Shown here piece by piece: positions 35,056 to 48,100 of a stretch of 64,000 nucleotides of DNA. The notes below the pieces were generated by a model. It ran no database searches and had not been told where the DNA came from. It saw only the letters and a list, made by a program, of their open reading frames with translations. Origin of the DNA: Chamaecrista fasciculata (lineage: Eukaryota; Streptophyta; Magnoliopsida; Fabales; Fabaceae). The translations under genes were made by a program, and so were the position numbers. Location: positions 35,201 through 99,200 of the forward strand of contig QANZ01050062.1 in the NCBI GenBank assembly GCA_003254925.1, given 5' to 3'. Every line of letters starts with the position of its first letter. The stretch's first letter is position 1.

Positions 35056-35344
35056 TAAAGAAAATATTCACATAATCTTATGATTAATAAGTTTAGTAAT
35101 AAAAACATATATATTAAAAAAATGAATTTTTTTCCCGGTAATAATTAACTAGTTCTCGCCTTCTCGGCGTGTAAAATGTTTGCCACACCGACACTCGCGT
35201 CTAAATCGCCATTATGTGGCTTTCGTTGTAATTGAACTCGTTATTGTCTTTCTTCTTCCTTCGTTAAGCTTCGAAGAATCCGCCATTGGAGAGCCCTGTC
35301 CTAGTCCGTTCACTACACATCAAGCCAATAACAATAACGGGCTA

Positions 35345-36933
35345 ATGGGTTCTCTTCCTCCTTTTTCAGATTTCGTTTCTTCCCAAAAACCCCATCATCT
35401 GATCGACGAACCCGCCCTCCTCAGCCTCTTCAAATCCCAACAGAACCACATCAATTTCTTCTTCAACAACATTGATCATTCCCAAACCCTAGCCTTCACT
35501 CGTACCCTCCTCAATTCCGCCGGCACCATTTTCTTCACCGGCGTCGGCAAATCCGGCTTCGTCGCACACAAGATCTCGCAGACTCTTGTCTCTTTGGGGA
35601 TCCGATCCGCATTCTTGTCCCCCGTGGATGCTCTCCATGGCGATATCGGAATTCTCACTCAACGTGATGTTCTCGTCCTCTTCAGTAAATCTGGTACCAC
35701 CGAAGAACTTATTAGGCTTGTGCCCTGCGCAAGGGCCAAAGGAGCCTATCTGATTTCGGTGACCTCCGTGGAAGGGAATGTATTGGCCGGAATGTGCGAT
35801 ATGAACGTGCATTTGCCTTTGGAGAGAGAACTTTGCCCTTTCAATTTGGCTCCGGTAACTTCCACGGCCATCCAAATGGTTTTCGGGGATACGGTGGCTA
35901 TTGCGCTTATGGAGGCCAGAAATTTGAGTAAGGAAGATTACGCTAGCAATCACCCTGCAGGAAAGATTGGCAAGAGCCTTATCTTCAAGGTGAGCCTTGT
36001 ATTTATGAAAATCTGCCTTCTTAGAATTTGATGATGGGTTTATTAAAATTAAAGTCGTTAGCACTATTAAGTGAAGATGACTAGTTACTTAGTTATGTTA
36101 TCCTGGATAATTGAGAAAACGGTCATGTCATTTTCTCTTCTGCTTCAGGATTAGTTGCATTTTTCGTTCTATAGCAGAGTTCTTTGTCTTTGTGATTCGG
36201 TTTCCATTGGCGATGGCAATGCTAGGCTCCGAGTTTTCTTGATTCTAGCTGATGTGGATTCTCCGTTGTATGTTAAATCAGTGAAGGATTTGATTTGTAC
36301 TGCTGACGCATCTGTTTGAATTGTTTGTATTTCTGAATTGTCATATTCTTCTAATATATAACTTCAAAACTATGTAATTACTTCTCAGTCATCACCTTAG
36401 AGATAGGTTTGGTAATCACATGAATTACTGTTTGCAGGTGAAGGATGTGATGAAGAAGCAGGACGAGCTTCCCATTTGCCGGGAAGCAGATTTAATAATG
36501 GTCCAGCTTGTGGAATTGACGAGTAAAGGATGTGGATGCCTACTTGTTATAGACGAACAACATCATTTAATTGGGACATTTACAGATGGTGATCTACGAC
36601 GCACTCTCAAAGCTAGTGGAGAGGCCATCTTTAAGCTCACTGTGGGGGAAATGTGCAATAGGTAAGTAAGACCAAACTGCATGATACAATCCATATATGA
36701 TGAGCTATTTCTGCAATCATCATATAAATGTTTTTAAGAGATACCTTTCTGAGATGACACTGTTTTTGAACTTCAGGAATCCTAAAATCATTGGTCCAGA
36801 TGCTATGGCAGTGGATGCCATGAAGAAAATGGAAGCACCTCCATCACCTGTACAGTTTTTGCCTGTCATCAGTGATGAAAATATCTTGATTGGGATTGTC
36901 ACTTTGCATGGTTTGGTTTCAGCTGGCTTGTAA
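35345..36933 (+). CDS. SETH3: Arabinose-5-phosphate isomerase (KdsD-type, SIS + 2 CBS)
   Basis: Exons 35345-35989, 36438-36661 and 36777-36933 give 341 residues, with GT-AG introns and phases agreeing. It interconverts ribulose-5-phosphate and arabinose-5-phosphate, the first step of Kdo synthesis, which plants use for the pectin rhamnogalacturonan II. The SIS domain holds [19 protein letters not shown] (about 63-81), [25 protein letters not shown] (about 115-128) and the C-terminal HPAGKIG. Exons 2-3 encode two CBS domains (from about 217: [39 protein letters not shown]). The first in-frame ATG is at 35345; sequence upstream in the same frame has no ATG. Arabidopsis has one homologue, named SETH3, needed for pollen; the symbol rests on that family match. 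The protein looks complete. Confidence 0.93.
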
Positions 36934-37261
36934 TTACAGTATCTGCTTAGAGTTTCTTTTTTTTGAAAAAAAAATTAATTATTCGTATCATTCTTTGTAA
37001 TTGAAAATTTGAATTTACTCCCTTTCAAGTTGGGGTTTTGTGTTGTATCATTCTAGTATCCACGTTTTTCTTCCTAAGTATCAAATGTAGTACCTCTGTT
37101 GTAATTACAGTATCTGGGATCATTGTTGTTTTTCATTTGGACATAAATAATATGATGATTTGATGTAACGTTCTACCTACCAAAATTGGTGGGTCTGATT
37201 CTGTCGCAATCTGAGTGGTTATTATTGATGAACGTCAGGCGGTAAAATACACATCAAAATG
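36934..37261. other. Isomerase 3' UTR/flank
   Basis: T-rich with repeated GTATCATTCT and GTAATTACAGTATCTG phrases. No gene. The tandem duplication that follows starts at about 37262. Confidence 0.5.
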
Positions 37262-37682
37262 CCATCTGTGAACAACGAAAATCCCTTGTTTGCAGGCATA
37301 ATGAAATACAGACAAAAGAAAAAGCAACTTCCTCATGTTACAATAGAATAAACAAGTTCTGGTTTTGGACCATCATTAAAGGAAACACTAAATCATGGCA
37401 GAGAGGGAAAGGTTAAGAAAATCACTAGCACAGCGTACAAGGTTACAAGCTTTACATTGTGATTATGGAAGACACTTGTCTGGATTACAGATCATAGATC
37501 GTCTCGTAAGCTTGAATTTTGTTGTAAATATATGAAGTGAAGGGCCTTGAGCCTGTACTCAATAAATATCACGGCAAAATGAACTCCCAAAATGCAGCCC
37601 AAAGTGTACCCCGGATGTGAATGATCCGATGCAGCTCTCTACAACACACCATGAATTCTTAGCCCATAAGCTACTCAAAGAG

Positions 37683-40600
37683 TCATGACTCAGATTCTGA
37701 AGATGAAGATGAACTATCTGAAGAAACATCAAATGACTTGTATTCGGACAAAAAAGCCAAGTATCGTGAGGTTGCATTGGCACCTGAAAGAGCTCTAGAC
37801 ACTTGTGGCTTTGGGTTATTTTCTACTAAACTTGGAGTTGTTGACGGCCCTGCCCGTGCCTTCTTAGTCTTACCAGGTTTGATGCCAGAAGCAGAATTGA
37901 TCGGCCGGTTAATGCTTGTAGAAGCCGATTGGTGCCCTAACTTTTCATGTTTCGCTTTGGACTCGCCTGATTGACCTGAAGGTGCCTTCAATTTTGCATC
38001 AATGTCAGAAGAAATACCATCAGTGCCGGTAACTTCAGCCACAGCAGCCTCTTTCTTCCGTTTTGCTGCATTCAATAATGCTGCTTTCACTACGGAAGTA
38101 GATGTTGAACCACCCACATTTCTTGGAGTTTGCTTCAATCTTTGGGACGCAACAGAGGCCAGAGTCAATCCAAGATCCTCTTTAGCCCATTTGAGGATTG
38201 CGTTTAATTTTCCTTCCAATGCAAGACAAAGGACATTCAATTCACTGATTTCATATCGACAAAGGATGAATTTGTCACTCCAAGCGCAAGAACAGAGCTG
38301 CTTTGCATGATTAAGGCATGCATATTTGTTTGCTGAACATCGACAAACAACAGCAGACAAGTGTAAATCACGCAGACATATACTGCATTCCCTTTTGCAA
38401 GTGGCATCAAAATCTTTCTCCATTCTCTTTGATTTCAAAGAAGTGCAGAGATATTCCCTCTTTAAGCTTTCGCTCTTGATTTGCCACTACATGAAGGAAA
38501 TCATTACAATACAAACTGTCGGGTAAGATATATGTTAGCTTATTGAAAAGATAAATGAGAAAGGCGTCCCAACTCCCAACATTCTTTTAATAGTTGAAGA
38601 TAGATTGTTTTATTTCCCATAAAATATCAACAGGATTTAAAGTGGGCTAAGATACATGTTTATTAGATCTAGGGCTTAGGTCTGAGAGACTTACATCAAA
38701 AGCTTTTGTTAAGACTCCGTTCTTTCCACAGGCATCTTTCCATGTCAAATTATCAGGGGTGCTCGATCTGCATAGCTCAATTTCAAATTGTGCCTTAACA
38801 GCTTTCCTAGCTGCTCCCAGCAACAGCTTATCATATGAGATTGATGTCTTTCTCCTTTGTTCACTATATAACTCTACAACATTCCGCCCGTGAAGAAGCC
38901 AATCAAGAGGGGCAAAACTGACTGCTTCAGAACAGTTAAATCCACAATCAAATCCTGAATGATATGCTCCTGAGAACACAAGAACAAAATCCCGAGGATA
39001 CTGAACACAGCGATATACCGGTATACCCTCTGACTTCAATATAGAGGAGGATAACTGCATCCCCTGTACCATATACATGTTAAAACCTCAAACTATTACA
39101 TGCATAAACAGATAATGAATCCCTTGTATCTCTCAAAATAGAAATATAAACCTTTATAAAATTGAATGAGTCCGAATTGCTTAGCTTATGCTGAATCATG
39201 AATGTAACAAGGTGATAGAAAGTATACATCCTGGCCTGCCCTCTTACTTTTCAAGGACAAGAAGAATCTTCTACAGAGGAATTATATTCAACTCACCATA
39301 TTATTATGCAAGTCAGGCTGGTCTGCAAACAAAAATGGGATATACTTCTTCCTTATAGTTTCAAAGTCAGCAGCAAATCTTCCTGGAATGCTATACCACA
39401 CTCTAGGTTCACCCAAATGCATGTAACACAATGAGTATAATTGGTGCTTCTCTACTTTCTGTTTTCGCCAAGAGACAATAAGATGAGTGAAAAGAAGAAA
39501 TTCTTTACTATAATATATCAATGTACATTCAGAAGAAAAAAACATAGGAAAATACTTAAAGATAACAAATAAAAAGGGGTGAATGAAAGTATGAAGATAT
39601 TCAATATATGGCAACTTACCCAGTTAAATGAAGAAAAGCACATTCCAACGTGAATATGAGGGGAAAATTGATGCAAAACCTCAGAGCTTTCAAATGAAAG
39701 AAGGGAACCAGACTGGTAAAGCATATTATTTAAGTTCCATCCAGATTTCAATGAATCAGGCAAATCAAAGGAATCCATAAAATCAGATACCATTGGAAAT
39801 CCACTGCTCAAGCTTTCAGCCTCCACGTTCTTACCACATAACACCTAGGATGACATGGTATCATAGCATATATTAGAAGTTGTATGCTAAGCCTAATACT
39901 AGAAAACATAGAATAGAAGGTATTGCAAGTTTTTATTGTTTTTGTCCAGTATACCTCAATTTCTTCAGTTGGATTCTGAACAATCCGTCCATATTCACCC
40001 TCAAGATTTTCCACAGATGGCTCCCACATTTTATCAGAATCCATGTTGAAGTAAAGGGCCTTAAAACCATCAGCAAATTTCTTAAATGTACAGAGACTGA
40101 ATGTAGGACCTGGTTTAGACTCAAAGTCATTAACATCATGGAGGTTTCTGTTACCAGGCAGAGAGTCCAAAGCTACTCCAAGATCTCTAATGGTATTGGT
40201 CTTTGTGTTTTCAAAGGAGTTGGCTGGAATTTCTTGCTGGCACTGAACTTGAAGCCCATCAATCCGTTGAATCTGGGTAGAAAACTTAGAGCCTTCCCAT
40301 ATGTTCTTTTTCTCAAGAACAGATAGCGGATCCCAGCCATGAGGAGGAACGATACGACAAATTCCATAAGCCTCTGCTTTGGAACGTATGCTTGCAATAT
40401 ATTTAAGAGTGTCTCTAAATTCCTTCAAATTGTAAAGACAAATGTATTCTTTAAATCTAAGAAGTTCTCTATTCCACAATTGACCAGCTATAATCAATAG
40501 ACAAGACATATGAAATGAATCAAGAAAAAGAACATTAAGCTGACTTCTATTAATAGTTATGCGGTAGGTACCTCTTCTGTTGGTAAGAAAACAGGAGCTT

Positions 40601-42046
40601 CATCAAGGATATCTCTTCTTGCATCCTCTGGGCGACACCTTGCAGTTACCTGATTCAAAACTTTGGTTAAGAAAAACACAGTAAAAGTGCTAATGTTTCT
40701 TATCATCTGAAATGCTTGAATAAAGATAATCTCTACAGAATAATCTGCCATGACATTTAGAAAGAACATAATTGCTTGAGACACGGAAGGACCTTTAGAC
40801 AATCACCGCAGTCTGGACATCCAAGAGTAACCCCTTTTGGACGACCAGCGCTTGAAGGAAGACCCTGGAAAAAAGTTTTAAGATGTACAATTATTTTTAC
40901 CAAGTCAAAATGAGATCATTGATTGCAACTCTGCAAACAAAACCAGCATATACAAGCGTACATGATTTCAAATACACTATTTGCACATACAAAAAATGTC
41001 AATGATCAATTCAAACCAAAATCTTAAGTTTAAGATGGCCACAAATGACAATATTATCTCAAACATGCCCCTAGTGCTTTGCGATTTTAAGTGTCCAATG
41101 CATAGGTCTAGCTTACATTGTGCTGAAATTTAGTTTATATTAGAAGAAAAAGATAGGCAATGATTGAAATTGAAGGCATAAACATATAGTAATTATGGTG
41201 ATGATACCATGTCAAAGACCACTTCATCGCAAAAGTATGGGTTATTACTATACAACCAGTACTGTGATGATCACCATTTCAAAGACCACTTGATCACCAT
41301 TTAAAATTCAAAAGTCATTATGGTGAACTAAATTACTATAGAACATATAGTAATTATGGTGATGATACCATGTCAAAGACCACTTGATCTTATTACTATA
41401 TATAACCAATTAAGCCATGATAACAACACAAAACTTTAAACACTGCACGAATTTCAAAACACGCATTGCAATCATTGCAATTTTCACACATTCGCATGTC
41501 ATATAAAGTATTTGTGTGATTGGTGATTCATTAACTAACAATTATGTATAACGTAATACAAGTCTTTCTATACAACCAGTACTGTGATGATCACCATTTA
41601 AAATTCAAAAGTTATTATTGTCGTTTCATAAAATCTTCCATGCATCTCACGTCAGAAGATAACAAATAAATGCCATGAGATTACGGTGGAGAAAATGGAA
41701 CTATGCCTTTCTTATAAGGATTTACTTACGAGCTAATCATCAACAGAAAACAGAAAGACACCTGACTTAGCTTAGGAAAATGCTGTGTGTTAGATTTCTC
41801 ATTGGCGCGGTTGCTTTGATCAAAAAGTATCCATGGACGATGCTTAAGCATTGACTTATATGCATCAATGTCATTTGTTTCAGATATACTTTTCATGCAC
41901 ATTGGCTCACGTTCAGAGTTATCAGCCTCTTGAACCTTTTCAACCCTTTTCAGCATGAAAGAGGTACGGGATTTAAAACCAGGGGGTGCGGAAAGGTCTC
42001 CCATCTTCTTAGTGTTGGCATAATTTCTTTGATGTTTTGATTCCAT
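37683..42046 (-). CDS. KDM5-type JmjC protein, copy A (JmjN-JmjC-C5HC2), degenerate active site
   Basis: Eight exons on the minus strand: 42046-41762, 40864-40793, 40649-40572, 40422-39955, 39844-39620, 39458-39297, 39063-38695 and 38486-37683. All introns are GT-AG in phase 0, giving 820 residues. JmjN is [20 protein letters not shown]...YGICRIVPP (about 132-170); JmjC spans about 320-480 (MCFSSFNW, then [13 protein letters not shown]); the C5HC2 zinc finger has [17 protein letters not shown] (about 585-601) and [12 protein letters not shown]. This is the plant JARID1/KDM5 family of H3K4 demethylases, but the protein stops after a Ser-rich tail without FYRN/FYRC domains, as I recall for Arabidopsis JMJ19. 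The iron motif HxE is KVE (Lys377), Asn in YSxNY is Cys, and the 2-oxoglutarate Lys in G-D/E-P-K is Arg395; only the distal His (465) remains. It is probably a non-catalytic chromatin protein. Confidence 0.85.
40900..41720 (-). repeat. Intron 1 of JmjC copy A with internal tandem duplication
   Basis: CATATAGTAATTATGGTGAT...CAAAGACCACTT occurs at about 41184 and again at about 41346, and ACAACCAGTACTGTGATGAT occurs at about 41250 and 41573. Copy B has only one diverged version, so the duplication is specific to A. Confidence 0.7.
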
Positions 42047-43000
42047 AATTACTGCAGCAAAAGCCGAAGAATTAAATATGCATATAAGGAAGCACTTTGA
42101 CACTAATGGATACTATGAATTGACAGTCGAATTTTGAATGGCATTTTTACTAAATAAATCAAAGGAGGTGGCAAATAACCTACCACTCTTGTAGAACTAT
42201 AAATCATTCAGAAGTTCAAACCAGTGCATCAAACTTTCATAAGACAAAATAGGCTGAAGTGCCAAGTAGCCAACCCAATGTGAAGCTCATTTCAACTACT
42301 AACAACTAAAGCTAAGGAGAAAAATCACTTATGAACTTGGACAGAAACGACCCTAAATAGTACAACTTCAGTCTAGTAAACAACTAATTCATAGTAACTG
42401 ATATCCTCAAGGGTAACACTTTGAATAAGTGGATAGTTTGGATTTAATTTTTTGTAGTCTCGATATCTGTTTTTATAAATTAAAAAAATTAATTCCAACA
42501 ATTAAAAAGTAGATTATCCTAATTATCTATATTCTAATGCTGAAAAACCTTGAACTAGGAAAGATTAAAGCGAGCAGGTAGCGCCAAAATCCTAATTGAA
42601 GAGAGCAGAGAGAACCTTAAAACGTAATTATGGACAACTGTTTAAGTTTTCTCGATAGAGTAACATGTTTCACCGCCTCATGTTCGCCGTTTTCAAAAAC
42701 TGAAACCCGTCTGAAAACCTCCTTGCCCTTGGGTCCTTCTGTCTGAAAACCTTCTGTCTCGCTGAAATTATATTTGTTTTCCTTCAAAAATAGATCGGCA
42801 TGACACACTACATTTAATTTTTCTAATTAATATAATCTGTTTCTTTTTCGGAAAAACAGCACATACGTCCATACCACTTTTTTTTTTGTGTTACATTTGT
42901 TTTGGTCCATCAGGTTCGATTGGGTCTTGGGCAACTGCTCCTTTTTAATAAGGCCATGGCCCATTTGATGTATATTTATAGTAAGAGAAATCTAGATTCA
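42047..43000 (-). promoter_or_regulatory. 5' UTR/promoter of JmjC copy A
   Basis: A likely leader intron ends at GCTGCAG just before the ATG (TAATTATG). The conserved block 42600-42800 matches 55560-55715 of copy B and is a candidate first untranslated exon. GGCCATGGCCCA near 42951-42962 is the one remaining clear site II motif. The LINE lies about 1.2 kb upstream of the ATG. Confidence 0.4.
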
Positions 43001-43253
43001 TGTTGTTTTTAAGTGTGTTTTCTAAGATTTTTCTTTTTTCTCCCGTACTTATGTTAGACAACATAACACATGAGAAAAAATCTTAGACAACATAAATATA
43101 ATATTAATAAAAAAAGAAACTTTTAGGTGTGTTCTATAGAACATAAAGTTAGGCTTTCATTGTTATCTTTTTTCCTTACTTATTGAGTTATTGCCTTGTT
43201 TATCATGCATGAAGTTTCTTCATGAAAAAAAAAAATTGTGTGCCCCTGAGACA

Positions 43254-44980
43254 CCTTCAAGATCGCCGCCCCCTCCTACAAATATTATTCAAGCTCATGA
43301 TGTTAATGTTTCTTCATCTTCAAGCTCAACTAGTTTGCATGCCTTGCCGGAAAACAGTTCAGATGAAGATCCGATGACGCCGCCAGGTTATTACGGCCAA
43401 CCTGCACCGATGGAACTGGATCCTACAACTAATGATGAATTTCACGTTGATGGCTTCTCGTATGAACACGTCTAACATACTAACTCTCCCATGCAAGGAC
43501 ACGTAAGTCTACAATCTAGTCCTATGGTTCAGGGTGGCGGTAATTCGATTTTTGCAGATATGGGTTTTGATGATGATGATGACATCCAAGCTGTTATTTC
43601 CTCTCCAGGTGTTAATATTCCTTTTTCACCGCCTTTACCATCTCTTGGTGAAACAAATATTGCAGCAAATTCATGTGCCTACACCATCACTAATGGGCCC
43701 CACCTTCCTTTTAATGTTATTTGGCATTATCTCAACGAAATGAATTTTTTTTTGTCAGAATCACCATTCATTCATGAAGATGAGAAATACAACCAGTCAT
43801 CACTGGGAGATACAGAGAGCTTTAGTAGATCAAACTAAAAGACCATTCTAACTAGGATCTACACTCTCCTAGAAGAAGAAAACACAGCCATACCCCAAGC
43901 AACATAAAGGGGGAATACACCATCAGATCATCACCAGATAAAAAACAACAGGAGAAGAACTACCAAGCAAAATCAAATCAATGAAAAAAGAGCAAACCGA
44001 AACAAGAGATTATGCACAGAGAAGACACTGGAGCTGCAAGCCACCATCTCTTTTCCGTCCGATTTGCAACTGCTATGACCATGAACCTACACAGATTTTG
44101 CTCGATCTGGAAAATCCTCTCAGAGGACTTAGTTCTTCACCAACACCAGCTCTTGAACACGGATCTGGGTTCTAGATCAAGCATTTCAAGAAGGCAGCAA
44201 CAACAAAATACTCTCATAGAAGAGAGAAGAAACTTCCTTTACTAAACAAGGAAGAGATCTCCTACAATGAGGAGAAGAAAACCAAAAGGAAGAAAGAAAA
44301 AAGGGGGGAGGAGTTGCCGGCAGCAACCCCTCCCAAACTGCACTTGTAGCCTTGAGAAACCCTAGCAGCAACACAACCTTTTTGGACACCAATTCTCTAG
44401 ATTGGTATGAGTTCAATTCAACGAAATGAATGAAGTTTGTTGGGAAAGGTTTGTGCGATATTTCTTGGATTGTGGCAATTTCTCCATGGGCTCTAGTGTT
44501 GACATTTCGGCCCACTCCATCACCTTTTTTCAATCCTCATTTTCAGCGGGTTTGTTTGAGTGGGCCATGTCTATTTTGCCACAAGCCACAAGATACAGGC
44601 TATGGATTACCCAACATGAGGGTTCTATCACTTGGGCCTTATTTCACACCCCTATTTTCCCACAGCCCACCTTCTTTTTTAGGCGCGAAACCCTGCTTTT
44701 TTTGCCATCTGCTAACGGCCCTTTTATCAACTCTGTGTTTAACTGGTTTACACTTCATAATCGGGCTTCATCCCACTTCCTCTCCTGGACTTTAAGGCAT
44801 CGGGCAAATGTTTGTGAACTGTATCCAGTCTATAAACCATTTGCTTCTCCACATCACCAACTTCCAGAGTCTTGTCTTAAGAGAAAATACACATTCCACC
44901 AACACCCCTGCTGCCTCTCAAAAAACGAAAGATTCAAAGCAAGCTACAAACTCGTCGTCTTAAACGTTCAGGAGATGTAA
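43254..44980 (+). pseudogene. LINE ORF1-like region, split by a nested retroposon
   Basis: An acidic, Ser/Pro-rich frame runs from about 43254 with one in-frame stop at 43473-43475, through a GFDDDDDIQAV segment, to 43745. After the nested insertion (43746-44417) and its duplicated target (44418-44431) the same reading frame continues to 44980. I see no CCHC knuckle and do not recognise the fold. Position ahead of the endonuclease suggests ORF1/gag. Confidence 0.5.
43746..44417 (-). mobile_element. Nested retroposon, 672 bp, minus strand, with 14-bp target duplication
   Basis: The direct repeat TCAACGAAATGAAT flanks it perfectly (43732-43745 and 44418-44431). On the minus strand the insert ends in ...TGGTGATTCTGAC followed by a poly(A) of 9-10, the hallmark of LINE-driven insertion. 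The body has no long ORF. The minus strand reads like a leader or 3' UTR (CT-rich, ending ATGAATGAATGGTGATTCTG). It could be a 5'-truncated LINE or a SINE-like/processed transcript; I do not recognise the source. Confidence 0.8.
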
Positions 44981-45107
44981 GCCTTTTATCCTATCACCAC
45001 TTCACTAGACCTCCTAAATTAAAATTCTTATCTATGTCATCTTATATCCTTTCTTTCACTTTGCAGGGTCCCCAGGAGACAGTCCCTGAACAGCTCCTAC
45101 TATCACC

Positions 45108-48100
45108 ATGAGTTTTATCAGTTGGAATTGTAGAGGTCTGTGTTGCCCCTCTACAATTCGACACCTAAGGCAACTATGTGATGTCTATAAACCTCAGTTC
45201 CTCTTTTTGGTTGAAACGTTCCTGTTTGTGGAACGTAGTAAGGAACGTGTTCGTACTTTAGGTTTCTCTAACTATGTAGGCATCGATGTTCAAGGAAAAA
45301 AGGGAGGCACTTTGTTACTTTGGCATTCTACGACGCAATGTCATGTCATTGACGTCTCTCCATACTGGATTCACCTCATGACTGTTCATGATAATGTTAC
45401 CTTCTTGTTGACTTTTGTCTATGCACCTCCACACTTGGCAGATCGTCATGCTTTCTGGCCAGCTTTATCTTCTCTTAGTGAGATATCTTCATTACTTGGA
45501 TACTAGCTGGTGACTTTAATCAGATTTTGAATCTGTCAAAGAAATTGAGTAATTGTACCACTATCACTGGTGCAGCAGATTTTCAAGATTTCATAGACTC
45601 TAATTCTCTCACAGACATCATCCCATAAGGTAATTGGTTTACTTGGACAAATGGCAGGCAGGATTCAACAACTGTTTGGGAGCGTTTAGATCGAGTCTTG
45701 TGTAATACTGAGTGGATCCTTTCTTTTGTGGATGTCAAAGTAGAATGTTTACCTATCCTTTGTTCCGATCATAGCCCGCTCATTGTACATATGTCTAAAC
45801 CGTTGCCACGTAGACCTAGACCTTTTCGTTTTGAACTTATGTGGTTAACGAATGACCGTTGTGGTGCCGCTGTAAAAAACGTATGGTTAAATAATACTAC
45901 AGGTTCTTTTGCTTACCGTTTGTTTTCTAAAATTAAAAATGTTTCTGCTATATTACGAACTTGGAATCGTGACGTCTTTGGCAATATAAATACCAAAATT
46001 TGTGCTCTACAAGACAAACTCCAAAATTCATGCTATCTCTATCAATGATCAAGTTATATTCGAAAGAGATGTGCGCTGCCAGTTGGAAAATTTACTCCAT
46101 CAAGAAGAATTGTTTTGGGCTCAACATGCTCATCAATTATGGTTAGTGAATGGTGATCGCAATACTAAATATTTTCATGCCACAGTGAAAAAACGAAGGA
46201 TTAATAATAGAATTTCCAAGATTCAAGATGATTCTGGTAATTGGGTCACTGATTACTCTGTTATAGAATCCCTAGCTTTGTCGTACTATCAGAACGTCTA
46301 CACTCCTATTCAAAATGGATCCTATCTGTCAATTTTGGATCAAATTCAAAATATTCATATTCCTATGTTATCTGAAGCACATCTACAAAACCTTAATGCT
46401 CTGTTTAATGCCTTGGAAATTGAATATGCCTTGTTTCAAATGAGCCCAGATAAAGCCCCTGGCCCTGATGGGCTTCCCGCTTTTTTTCTTTCAATCTTTC
46501 TGGCCTATTGTTAAAGATGATGTCATCAATATGTGCCTCTCCTTCTTCAACCATGGATATCTCCTTAAATCTTTCAATGAGACATATATCACTTTGCTAC
46601 CCAAGATCCCCACTCCGACAACTTTTAAAGATTTCTGGCCCATTGGTCTTTGTAATGTGGTATATAAAATCATATCCAAGGTTATGGTCAATCATCTGCA
46701 ACCATTAATGCAAGACCTCATTTCTCCTTACCAAAATGGGTTTGTTAAAGGAAGATCTATTCAGGACAATATCTTCTTGGCTTCTGAATTGCTCACTTTT
46801 ATTCATAAAGCCAAGAAGTGTAAGAATAATTGGTGTGATTTCAAAATTGATATTCATGAGGCTTACGATCGTATCTCTTAGGACTTTTTACAAGCAGTCT
46901 TACATAAGATGAATTTTCCTGTACATTGGATCCTGCTCATTATGCAATGTGTTTCAACATTTCGATACTCTCTACTACTTAATGGTCAAAAAGTGAATCA
47001 ATTCTCCCTGAGTTGTGGTCTTCGTCAGGGTGATCCTCTTTCCCCATACCTTTTTTTGATTTGTTCTAATGTGTTGTCTTCTATTCTCCAACATTTACAA
47101 GACTCTAAGGAGATTACCGAGATTCAATTTGCACACCGAGGACCAACTATCAATCATCTAATGTATGCGGATGATACAATTCTTTTTTTCAAGGCAACCC
47201 CTGAAGCGTTTGATTCAGTCAATGCTACTCTGCAGCTTTATGGAAACCTTGCAGGCCAACAAATAAATTAGAATAAGTCAGAATTATTGTTTAGCCCAAA
47301 CACTCCTAGAGATTTCAAGGACTCGATTTCTGCAAATCTTGGAGTTCGTCTTACCAATAGACTGGGAGAGTATTTAGGGGTCAAAATCGATTTCCATCAA
47401 AATAGAAAGGAAGTTTTCCAAGAAATGGTGGACAAGTTTCGCTCCAAACTTAATCATTGGAAAGGTCGTCTTTTATCTCAAGCTGCTAGGATACTTTAGC
47501 CCATTCTGTGTTGTAGTCAACTCCTATATATCATTTTTCTACACTAGCCTTCCCCAAAAAGTATGCTAATCAAATTGATGCTATTACTGCAAACTTTATT
47601 TGGGGATTTAAGGATGATAAACCCTCAATCCATCTTAATCCTCAATCAAGCATCTTTCAACCCAAGCATATGGGTGGTCTAGGCCTTCGTTCAGCAAATC
47701 TTGCTAATAATGCTTTACTTGCTAAACATTACTGGAATCTTTTTTCAAGGCCAGTTTCTCTATTATCTCAATGGGTCTCTGCTAAGTACTTTCACAATGA
47801 TATTGAATCTAATCCTAAGACGACTACTCAACCATTTTGGATGTGGAAGTCAGTTCTCACCTCTCGCAATTTGATAACTCAATTTCTTTGGTGGCATATT
47901 GGCAATGGTCAATCTGTTCGTCCTTTGTCGCCTTTTTGGTGGTCGGCGCATTCATTACCAGATGCCATGGCAACAGCTCCATGTGATCTTAAATCCCCCA
48001 ATACCCTAGAATGGAATCGTTCATTGGTCTTTAATAATTTTCCTCCACATGTAGCCTCTCATATTCTTGCCACCCCGCTTTCCAAATGTAATATTCCTGA

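Noticed and set aside
36720..36902. Minus-strand frame over isomerase exon 3
   Set aside because: Shadow of the CBS-domain exon.
37683..38486. Treating the last JmjC exon as a separate zinc-finger gene
   Set aside because: It joins by a consensus acceptor in the right phase to the exon before it, and the C5HC2 finger always follows JmjC in this family.
44012..44795. Open frames within the LINE ORF1 zone and minus-strand frame 44186-44533
   Set aside because: They fall largely in the nested 672-bp retroposon or in shadow frames of the LINE; no domain is seen.
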